Source: Amycolatopsis sp. cg9
GTDB lineage: Bacteria; Actinomycetota; Actinomycetes; Mycobacteriales; Pseudonocardiaceae
DNA: 64,000 nucleotides
Assembly (NCBI RefSeq): GCF_041346945.1
Contig: NZ_CP166850.1
Span: 8,850,501-8,914,500, forward strand
Direction: 5' to 3'
Part shown: in pieces, positions 56,004-64,000 of the stretch
Layout of the letters: each line of letters begins with the position of its first letter
How positions within the stretch are numbered: position 1 is the stretch's first letter
Translations under genes and position numbers: made by a program
Notes under the pieces: model-generated
What the model was told of the DNA's origin: nothing
The model's input: only the letters and a program-made list of their open reading frames with translations
The model's database searches: none

Positions 56004-57932
56004 GTGCCGACTGTCCGGCGATGGCGGAAGCGACGAGCGGTCCTGGCGGCCGGCCTGGGTGCGTCCCTCGTGGCGGCGCTGCTCACGGACCGGGCGGCCG
56101 CGGCGGCCACCGGGCCGGCGCTGTCGGTCGACGCGTCCGCCGCCCGGCACGCGATCAGCCCCGACATCTACGGCCTGAACGGCGGTGATCCGGCGTTCAG
56201 CGCCGAAATCGGCCAGCCGGTGGCGCGCTGGGGCGGCAACGCGGCCAGCCGGTACAACTTCAAGAACCACACCTACAACACCGGCAGCGACTGGTACTTC
56301 GAGAACATCGTCGCCGACGAGGAACACTCCGTCGAGGGAATGGTGGGAGCCGCCCTCGGCCGCGGCCTCAAGCCGGTCGTCACGGTGCCCCTGAACGGGT
56401 GGGTGGCCAAGGATTCGCCGGCGGCCCACCCGTTCGCCTGCGGGTTCCCGGCCACCCGGTTCCCGCGCCAGGACGGCTTCGACCAGTGGGACGCCAACTG
56501 CGGCAACGGCAAGCTCGACGGGCAGAACCTCACCGCGGTGCCCACCGACAGCTCGATCGAAGCGGACGCGGCGTTCGACGGCGAGATGGTGTCGCACCTG
56601 GTGGACCGGTTCGGCCCGGCGGCCCGCGGTGGCGTGCCGATCTACGAGCTCGACAACGAGCCGGTGCTGTGGTCCAGCACCCATCGCGACGTGCACCCCG
56701 CGCCGGTCACCGACGACGAACTGGGCGGCAAGGGCACCGCGGCCGCCGCGGCGATCAAGGCCGCCGATCCCGGCGCGGCGGTCCTCGGCCCGTCCGGCTG
56801 GGGGTACTGCGAGTGGGTCGCCTCCGGCGTGGACGGCTGCGGGCCGGGTCCCGATTCGGCCGCGCACGGCGGGCTCAACCTGTCCCAGTGGTACCTGAAG
56901 ACCATGAAGGACTACAGCGACGCCCACGGGGGCAAGCGCTTCCTCGACTACTTCGACCAGCACTTCTACCCGCAGATCAGCGGGGACGAGGATCCCGCGG
57001 CCAACGCGTTGCGGCTGCGGTCCACCCGGTCGCTGTGGGACCCGGCCTACGTCGAGGAGTCCTGGATCGGGCCCAGCGGGGTCAACGCGCCGCCGCTGCA
57101 GTTCATCCGCACGATGAAGTCGTGGATCGCGCGGTACAACCCCGGCACCAAGACCGCCATCACCGAGTACAACTGGGGTGCGCTCGACACCATCAACGGT
57201 GCCTTGGCGCAGGCCGACGTCCTGGGCATCTTCGGGCGTGAGGGCCTCGACCTCGCCACGATGTGGGGCGAGCCCGAGCCGACCGATCCGGCGGCGTTCG
57301 CGTTCCGGGTGTACCGCGACTACGACGGCGCGGGCGGCCGCTTCGGCGACGTCAGCGTGTCGGCGACCGCCGCCGATCAGGACCGGCTGGCGGTGTACGC
57401 GGCGCAGCGCTCCGCCGACCAGGCGCTGACCGTCGTGGTCGTCAACAAGACCGGCGACGACCTGACCTCCCCGCTCTCGGTGGCCGGGTTCGACGGCGCC
57501 GGTGCGGCGCAGCGGTTCACCTACGGCCCGGCCGATCCGGGGGCCATCGTGCGCGGCACCGATCTCCCGGTGGGCGATGGCCACGTGGACGCGACGTACC
57601 CGGCGAACTCCATCACCTTGCTGGTGCTGCCGGCGGCCGGCTGCTCGGCGAGCCTGCAGGTCAACGGCGACTGGGGCACCGGCCACGTCGCGACGGTGAC
57701 GGTCACCGACGACCGCCGCACGGCGCTGACCGGGTGGCGGGTCGGCTGGACGTGGCCCGGCGGCCAGCGGGTCACCGGTTCGTGGAACACCACCCTGAAG
57801 CAGAGCGGCGCCTCCGTGGTCGCCGCGGACGCCGGGTGGAACGGCAGGCTCGGTGCGGGCGGCAGCACCACCTTCGGGTTCCAGGCGACCGGCGGGGCGG
57901 CGCTGCCGGTACTGACCTGCACCCCCGCCTGA
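56004..57932 (+). CDS. Secreted GH44 endoglucanase/xyloglucanase with C-terminal CBM2 (642 aa)
   Basis: The GTG at 56004 has GGAGG about 6 nt upstream and gives a proper signal peptide (RRWRKRRAVLAAGLGASLVA); earlier in-frame codons do not. The GH44 domain (about 38-540) shows ISPDIYGLNGGDPAFSAEIG, RWGGNAASRYNFKNHTYNTG, SDWYFENIVADEE, acid/base Glu in IYELDNEPVLWSSTHRDVHP and nucleophile Glu in KTAITEYNWGALDTINGALA. A C-terminal CBM2 (about 548-642; GCSASLQVNGDWGTGHVATV, GWRVGWTWPGG, SWNTTLKQSG) binds cellulose. GH44 enzymes cut cellulose and xyloglucan. It is one of two CBM2 proteins here; the others use ricin-type lectins. Confidence 0.94.
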   Translation: MPTVRRWRKRRAVLAAGLGASLVAALLTDRAAAAATGPALSVDASAARHAISPDIYGLNGGDPAFSAEIGQPVARWGGNAASRYNFKNHTYNTGSDWYFENIVADEEHSVEGMVGAALGRGLKPVVTVPLNGWVAKDSPAAHPFACGFPATRFPRQDGFDQWDANCGNGKLDGQNLTAVPTDSSIEADAAFDGEMVSHLVDRFGPAARGGVPIYELDNEPVLWSSTHRDVHPAPVTDDELGGKGTAAAAAIKAADPGAAVLGPSGWGYCEWVASGVDGCGPGPDSAAHGGLNLSQWYLKTMKDYSDAHGGKRFLDYFDQHFYPQISGDEDPAANALRLRSTRSLWDPAYVEESWIGPSGVNAPPLQFIRTMKSWIARYNPGTKTAITEYNWGALDTINGALAQADVLGIFGREGLDLATMWGEPEPTDPAAFAFRVYRDYDGAGGRFGDVSVSATAADQDRLAVYAAQRSADQALTVVVVNKTGDDLTSPLSVAGFDGAGAAQRFTYGPADPGAIVRGTDLPVGDGHVDATYPANSITLLVLPAAGCSASLQVNGDWGTGHVATVTVTDDRRTALTGWRVGWTWPGGQRVTGSWNTTLKQSGASVVAADAGWNGRLGAGGSTTFGFQATGGAALPVLTCTPA

Positions 57933-57947
57933 GCGCACCGGCAGCCG

Positions 57948-57958
57948 TGTAACTTTCA
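57948..57958. promoter_or_regulatory. TGTAACTTTCA motif upstream of GH62
   Basis: It matches the TGAAANTTTCA palindrome in 10 of 11 positions, 15 nt after the GH44 stop and 169 nt before the GH62 start. This distance matches that at GH44 (about 170 nt). Confidence 0.4.
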
Positions 57959-57989
57959 CGCCCCGGCGGACCCGGGACGGTGGCCGTGA

Positions 57990-59579
<1,590 letters not shown>

Positions 59580-59612
59580 TCGCCTCCGCCTGACCGGCCA
59601 CCTGTGCCGGGA

Positions 59613-59644
59613 GGAACCCCAGCCACGCAACCGGCTGGGGTTCC
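59613..59644. terminator. Terminator after GH62
   Basis: A 12-bp perfect stem (59613-59624 with 59633-59644) and an 8-nt loop, followed by TTCCTTC. It is 33 nt after the GH62 stop. Confidence 0.85.
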
Positions 59645-59718
59645 TTCCTTCGGGCCACTGCGCGGCGAACGGGGTACTCTGGCGGTGCCCGGTACACCGG
59701 GCCGAGGGGAGCACAGCA

Positions 59719-60248
59719 ATGGAAAAGAGCAAGAAAGTCGCGCGCAAGCAAGCGCTTTCCGCACCCGGATGGGTGCGGCGGTCCGGAACGGCACTCTCGT
59801 TGGCGGCCTTGGCCGGCTCGTGCGCGGTCGCCGTGGCAACGCCGGCCGTGGCCGCACCGATGCGTCCCACCGGCCAGTCGAGCGTCCAGACGACCTGCAG
59901 CACGTGCAACGGAACCCGCTACCAGAGCCTCCTGGACCCGGCCGTGTACCTGGTGATCGACGGCTTGCGGCACCACGTTCCCGACAGGGCACCTACTTGA
60001 ACCTGTGGCGGACCTGGGACGGGCTGAACCGCTACGGTGACGGGATCGACGTCGGCGAACCGCTGTTGAGCGGCGCCTACCTCGCACGCGAGATCGAAAC
60101 GGGCCGGGTGTACCTCGTGGGCCGCAGCAAGCGCTGGATCCCGGACATGGCGGTCTTCAACCTGTACCAGTTCGATCCGCAGAAGATCGTGGACAAGTAC
60201 CGCAGTCAGCTTCCGGGCCAGGGTCCGGACATCCCGACCGCGAGGTAG
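59719..60248 (+). pseudogene. Frameshifted small secreted protein of unknown function
   Basis: The first frame from ATG 59719 (GAGGGGAG upstream) gives a signal peptide (LSLAALAGSCAVAVATPAVA) and runs TGQSSVQTTCSTCNGTRYQS, LLDPAVYLVIDGLRHHVPD before stopping at 59998-60000. Without one missing base near 59990 (in the run GACAGGGCACC) the text continues in the next frame as GTYLNLWRTWDGLNRYGDGI, DVGEPLLSGAYLAREIETGR, VYLVGRSKRWIPDMAVFNLY to the TAG at 60246-60248, giving about 176 residues. The VIDGLRHHVPD / GRSKRWIPDMAVFNLY pair looks like two copies of one short repeat. Either a true one-base deletion or a sequence error in a G-run. Function not recognised. Confidence 0.75.
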
Positions 60249-60327
60249 CCGACCGGCCGGCTCGGGAATGCCGGGCTACGCTCGAATCGACAGTCACGGT
60301 CAGCGCGGATCCGAGGGAGCCACCGAC

Positions 60328-61068
60328 GTGGTCGAGACGCCCGACATCGCCCGCCCGCCCGCCGAGCTCAGTGCGGCCCTCGCGGCCATCGGCAGTGCGA
60401 CCGCCAGCGGTGAGCTCAGCCGCATGGGCATTCGCAGCGCCTTCATCCGGGGCCCGGTTTCGGTGACCCCCGGGGTGCGCGTGGCCGGTCCGGCGCTCAC
60501 GCTGCAGTTCCTGCCGAAGCGCGAGGACCTCTACCCCGTCGACGAGTACGAAGAACCGGAAAAACAGCTGCACCGTCACGTCATGTACCACGCCCGGCCC
60601 GGCGACATGATCGTCGTCGACGCGCGCGGGGACATGAGCAGCGGGGTGTTCGGCGAGATGATGCTGACCTACTTCAAGGGCCGCGGCGGCGCCGGGGTCG
60701 TGGTCGATGGGTGCCTGCGCGACACCGGCGAGGCCAAGCAGCTCGGCCTCGGGTTGTGGATCCGGGGCGCCACCCCGAACTTCCACGCGCAGACCGGCAT
60801 CGTCCCGGCCGCCGTCAACGTCCCGGTGGCGTGCGGTGGCACGCTCGTCGAGCCGGGCGACATCGTGGTCGCCGACGACGACGGGGCCGTCGTGGTGCCG
60901 GTCAAGCTCGCCCCGGCCCTGGTGGCCCACGCCCGGGAACACGCGGAATGGGAGGAGTTCTCCCGGATCCGGCTGGCCGAGGGCGGCGACCTGCGGCGCT
61001 ACTACCCGCTGTCGGACGAGGCCCGGCCCGAGTACGAGAAGTGGCGGGCCGAGCGGGACCGCGCCTAG
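60328..61068 (+). CDS. RraA-like / HMG-aldolase-family protein (246 aa)
   Basis: The alpha/beta RraA fold has PGVRVAGPALTLQFLPKRED, HVMYHARPGDMIVVDARGDM, the pocket region GEMMLTYFKGRGGAGVVVDG with CLRDTGE (the Arg-Asp pair that holds pyruvate and metal in class-II aldolases of this family), and VEPGDIVVADDDGAVVVPVK. Family members are 4-hydroxy-4-methyl-2-oxoglutarate/4-carboxy-4-hydroxy-2-oxoadipate aldolases or oxaloacetate decarboxylases. GTG 60328 has GAGGGAG upstream and is preferred over an ATG 20 codons earlier. It is convergent with the enolase-superfamily gene; their stop codons share CTAG. Together they suggest sugar-acid or keto-acid catabolism. Confidence 0.85.
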   Translation: MVETPDIARPPAELSAALAAIGSATASGELSRMGIRSAFIRGPVSVTPGVRVAGPALTLQFLPKREDLYPVDEYEEPEKQLHRHVMYHARPGDMIVVDARGDMSSGVFGEMMLTYFKGRGGAGVVVDGCLRDTGEAKQLGLGLWIRGATPNFHAQTGIVPAAVNVPVACGGTLVEPGDIVVADDDGAVVVPVKLAPALVAHAREHAEWEEFSRIRLAEGGDLRRYYPLSDEARPEYEKWRAERDRA

Positions 61069-62324
61069 CTCCACAGCCGGTCGTGGCTCGACTCGGCGTC
61101 CCAGTGCGTCGTCTCGGCGAAGAACACCGGATCGCGCGGGTCGAGGTGGCGGCGCAGCAGTTCCTCGTTGAGGTCGCCGAACCCCAGGCCCGGCGTGTCC
61201 GGCACCGCGATGTGGCCGTCCCGGATGAGCGGCCCGGTGACGAGGTCGCTCCAGAACTCGACGTCGGCCGCGTGGTGTTCGAGGGCGAGGAAGTTCTCCG
61301 TGGCGGCGGCCAGGTGCACGCACGCCATCGTCGCGATCGGCGACGCCGCCAGGTGCAGCGCCATCGCGATCCCGCGTTCCTGCGCGTAGTCACCGAGCCG
61401 TTTGGTCTCCGCGATCCCGCCCGCCGTCGCCGGGTCCGGGTGCACGACGCGGATGGCGCCGGCGTCCAGCAGCGGCCGGAACCCGTCGACCAGGTAGATG
61501 TCCTCCCCCGTGCACGTCGGGACGGCGACGGCCGCGGTCAGCCGGCGCCACTGGTCGGTCAGCTGCCACGGGATCAGGTCCTCGATCCACGCCAGGGTGA
61601 ACGGTTCCAGCGCACGGCCGATCCGGATGCACGAGTCGAGGGCGATGTGGCCGAAGTGGTCGGCGGCGAGCGCGACGTCGTAGCCGACGACCGAGCGCAC
61701 GACGTCCACATAGGACGCCAGGTGGTCGGCGCCCTTCGCGGTGACCTGGATACCGGTGAACGGGTGCATCGTCGTGGCGTCCGCGCGGGCTCCCGGCGGC
61801 GCGATCAGCGCGCCCGGCACGTCCCACAGCAGGTCGGTGCCGACGTCCATCTTCAGCATCGTGAACCCGCGCCGCTTGCGCTCCAGCAGCCGGGCGCCCA
61901 TCGCGTGCGGGTCCGGCAGCGACGGCGTGTCCGCGTAGCAGCGGATCTCGTCCCGGAACCGGCCGCCGAGCAACGCGTACGCGGGCACGCCGTACGCCTT
62001 GCCGGCCAGGTCCGTCAGCGCCATCTCCACGCCGGAGACCCCGCCGCCCTGGCGGCCGTGGAACCCGAACTGCTTGATCTTGCGGAAGATCTTGCCGACG
62101 TTGCACGGGTTTTCGCCGACGAGCCGGCTCTTCAGCATGAGCGCGTAGGTGGCGCTGGCCTGGTCGCGCACCTCCCCGTAGCCGGCCAGTCCCTGGTTGG
62201 TGTCGATCCGGACGATCGACGAGCGGAACGGCACGCCGGTCAGGGTGGCCACGCGCAGGTCGGTGATGCGCAGGTCGCTCGGCCGGGACGCCGTCGCGAC
62301 GTGCTCCTCCGTGATGGCGCTCAT
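61065..62324 (-). CDS. Enolase-superfamily dehydratase/racemase (MR/MLE type, 419 aa)
   Basis: The N-terminal capping domain (about 15-140) has DLRITDLRVATLTGVPFRSS and GEVRDQASATYALMLKS. The barrel has YALLGGRFRDEIRCYADTPS, FTMLKMDVGTDLL (Lys-x-Asp in place of the common Lys-x-Lys), a metal-ligand Asp in ALAADHFGHIALDS, Glu in LAWIEDLIPWQLT and Glu in PTCTGEDIYLVDGF, and a late His in GIAMALHLAASPI. This fits acid-sugar dehydratases or mandelate-racemase-like enzymes. It overlaps the ABC permease gene by ATGA (62321-62324), so it probably acts on the imported sugar or sugar acid. The precise substrate is open. Confidence 0.9.
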   Translation of the reverse strand: MSAITEEHVATASRPSDLRITDLRVATLTGVPFRSSIVRIDTNQGLAGYGEVRDQASATYALMLKSRLVGENPCNVGKIFRKIKQFGFHGRQGGGVSGVEMALTDLAGKAYGVPAYALLGGRFRDEIRCYADTPSLPDPHAMGARLLERKRRGFTMLKMDVGTDLLWDVPGALIAPPGARADATTMHPFTGIQVTAKGADHLASYVDVVRSVVGYDVALAADHFGHIALDSCIRIGRALEPFTLAWIEDLIPWQLTDQWRRLTAAVAVPTCTGEDIYLVDGFRPLLDAGAIRVVHPDPATAGGIAETKRLGDYAQERGIAMALHLAASPIATMACVHLAAATENFLALEHHAADVEFWSDLVTGPLIRDGHIAVPDTPGLGFGDLNEELLRRHLDPRDPVFFAETTHWDAESSHDRLWS

Positions 62325-64000
62325 CCCTTCACGGCCCCCGCGGTGAGGCCTTCGGTCAGGAACCGCTGCCCGAACCCGTACATGAGCACGACCGGGATGC
62401 TGACCAGCAGCGAGGCCGCGGCCAGCTGCCCCTGCGGCACGACGTCGCCGAAGATCATCGACTGCATCCCGACCGGGAGTGTCTTGTAGTCGTCCTTGGT
62501 AATGAACACGAAGGCGAACAGGAACTCGTTCCACGCGTTGGTGAGCGTGAACAGCGCGACCGCGAGCAGGCCCGGTTTGGCCAGCGGCAGCACGATCCGG
62601 CGGAACGCCCCGAACCGCGTGCAGCCGTCGACCAGGGCGGCCTCCTCGAGGTCGGCCGGGATCGACTTGAAGTAGCCGACGAGCAGCCACGTCGCGAACG
62701 GCAGGGTGAACGTGGGGTAGGCGAGCACGAGCGACCACAGCGAGTCGTTGAGCCCGATCCCGCTCATCAGCTGGTAGAGCGGGATGAACAGCAGCGCGCC
62801 CGGCATCACGTAGGTGAGCAGGATCGTCACCGTGAAGCTCTCCGAACCCCGGAACTTCAGGCGCGCCAGCGCGTAGCCGGCCAGCGCCGCGCAGACCAGT
62901 GCGATCGCGGTGGACGCCACCGACACCAGGATCGTGTTGACGTACCAGGTCCCGAACGCCCGGCCGGTGAACAGGTTGGTGAACTGCTCGGTGCTCCACG
63001 GCGTCGGCCAGAGGTCGTCGGTGCGCGCGACGATCTGGTCGTCGGACTTGAAGGCCGTGATCGTCATCCAGTACAGCGGGGCGAGCACGAAGCCCAGCAG
63101 CCCCACGAGCGCGATCCCGGAGCCGGCGCCGCCGGCCAGGCGCGCGGCGAGCCGGTTGCCCCGCGTCGCGAGCACGGAGACGACCCGGCCGACGGCGGCC
63201 GCGAGCACCACGAACACGCCCAGCACGAGCGCGGCCTTCCAGACGATGTGCGGCGACGCCCAGACCAGCAGGAGCACCGCGGCCGCGACGATCACCCACG
63301 GCAGCACCCGGCGCTGGGCGGGGCTCAGCCGCCGCTGCCCCAGGTCCGCGGCGCCCGGCTGGTCGCTGCGGCGCATCATCCGCACGAGGATCACCACCAG
63401 GACGGCGATGATCGGCAGCATCACCAGCGTGACCGCGGCGCCCGCGCCCAGCTGCAGCTGCTGGATGGCCTTCGAGTAGGCCACCATCACGTACGGCGCG
63501 GTGGCGTCCCCCGGCCCGCCCTGGGTCATCAGCCAGATCAGGTCGAAGTTGTTGAACGTCCAGATCGACGAGAGCAGCACCGTCACGATCATGACCGGAC
63601 GCAGCCCGGGCAGCGTGATGTGGACGAAGCGCTGCCACGGCGAGGCGCCGTCCACCATCGCCGCCTCGTGCAGGCCGCTGTCGATCGCCTTGAGCCCGGC
63701 CAGGAACGTCACCGTGAAGAACGGGATGCCCTTCCAGACGTTGACCAGGATGACCGCCGGCATCGCGAGCGCGGGATCGGACAGCCACTCCGCGGGCCAC
63801 TTGTCGACGAGCCCCATCGCGGCGAGGGCGGGCCCGATCCCGGAGTCGGTGAGCAGGACGTTGACGCTGCCGAAGATCGGGTCGAACAGCGACCGCCAGG
63901 TGAAGGCCGTGACGACCGTCGGGATCACCCACGGCAGCAGGATCAGCCCGGCGAGGACCGCCCGGCCGCGGCGCATGTGGTGCAGCATCAACGCGGCGAT
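62321..64000 (-). CDS. Sugar ABC importer permease, two permease domains fused, 5' end outside window
   Basis: The leftward frame is open to the window edge (at least 559 codons). The first half (from the edge to about 62 kb + 1.3 kb) is MalF/UgpA-like with the EAA loop DSGLHEAAMVDGASPWQRFV. Four further hydrophobic helices follow (about 63175-63325 and 63075-63135), and then a complete MalG-like half with FGTWYVNTILVSVASTAIAL and the EAA loop PADLEEAALVDGCTRFGAFR, ending FLTEGLTAGAVKG. Normally these are two genes (compare 21399-23178 here). No stop, start or ribosome site separates the halves. The true N-terminus lies beyond base 64000. It is translationally coupled to the enolase-superfamily gene. 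Confidence 0.88.
   Translation of the reverse strand: MAALMLHHMRRGRAVLAGLILLPWVIPTVVTAFTWRSLFDPIFGSVNVLLTDSGIGPALAAMGLVDKWPAEWLSDPALAMPAVILVNVWKGIPFFTVTFLAGLKAIDSGLHEAAMVDGASPWQRFVHITLPGLRPVMIVTVLLSSIWTFNNFDLIWLMTQGGPGDATAPYVMVAYSKAIQQLQLGAGAAVTLVMLPIIAVLVVILVRMMRRSDQPGAADLGQRRLSPAQRRVLPWVIVAAAVLLLVWASPHIVWKAALVLGVFVVLAAAVGRVVSVLATRGNRLAARLAGGAGSGIALVGLLGFVLAPLYWMTITAFKSDDQIVARTDDLWPTPWSTEQFTNLFTGRAFGTWYVNTILVSVASTAIALVCAALAGYALARLKFRGSESFTVTILLTYVMPGALLFIPLYQLMSGIGLNDSLWSLVLAYPTFTLPFATWLLVGYFKSIPADLEEAALVDGCTRFGAFRRIVLPLAKPGLLAVALFTLTNAWNEFLFAFVFITKDDYKTLPVGMQSMIFGDVVPQGQLAAASLLVSIPVVLMYGFGQRFLTEGLTAGAVKG

Overview
The window reads as chromosome of a high-GC filamentous actinomycete. Codon third positions are almost all G or C, GTG starts are common, 4-bp ATGA/GTGA gene overlaps are frequent, and secreted proteins carry long Ala-rich signal peptides. 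The gene families (GH62, GH54, GH59 and GH44 with ricin-type lectin modules, and ABC sugar importers without their own ATPase) fit the Pseudonocardiaceae, for example Amycolatopsis, or a close streptomycete relative. The genus is inference. No rRNA, tRNA, insertion sequence, prophage or CRISPR array was seen.

Region 1 (1-7644) is general metabolism and regulation. It holds an LLM-class oxidoreductase and an SMP-30 lactonase divergent from a TetR regulator, a PadR-ABC-FtsX efflux operon, and an NmrA-like reductase divergent from its TetR regulator. Region 2 (7862-11373) is a two-gene unit: a P-loop NTPase followed by a membrane-anchored periplasmic-binding-protein-like receptor. No known system matched it, and it is the best candidate here for an undescribed signalling device. 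Region 3 (11686-19754) holds a GH6 cellulase behind a CebR-type operator, a tannase/feruloyl-esterase-like enzyme with an MHS transporter and a divergent GAF-PucR regulator, and an acyl-CoA ligase. Region 4 (20041-25104) is a CUT1-type sugar importer operon ending in a 640-residue cytosolic protein of unknown family.

Region 5 (25117-48961) is a dense plant-polysaccharide locus. Leftward genes encode GH10 xylanase, GH54 arabinofuranosidase, GH59 galactosidase and GH29 fucosidase. A rightward GH27 alpha-galactosidase follows, then a second GH54, a LacI regulator, two CE1-type esterases, a sugar dehydrogenase-like protein and a ThuA-like protein. A GntR regulator is divergent from a GH141-like beta-helix enzyme, a CE3-like esterase and a DJ-1-like protein. 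A GH44 and a GH62 enzyme lie further right (56004-59579). Thirteen proteins in the window carry ricin-type lectin (CBM13) modules. The substrate set fits arabinoxylan, arabinogalactan, xyloglucan and feruloylated hemicellulose. Three copies of a TGTTAGCG(C/A)TAACA-type operator, at the fucosidase operon, the second GH54 and GH62, suggest one local LacI regulon. A second palindrome, TGAAANTTTCA, recurs before several of the same genes.

Region 6 (48962-55802) contains a promoter plus a roughly 460-nt leader with 53-nt tandem hairpin repeats and a UUCG-capped terminator in front of a MerR-like gene. It then holds an OmpR-type two-component system divergent from a GT2-GtrA / GT39-like membrane glycosyltransferase operon; 11-bp-phased direct repeats lie between them. 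Region 7 (59719-64000) holds a frameshifted small secreted protein, an RraA-like protein, an enolase-superfamily dehydratase/racemase and a sugar ABC permease in which two permease domains are fused. The last gene runs off the window.
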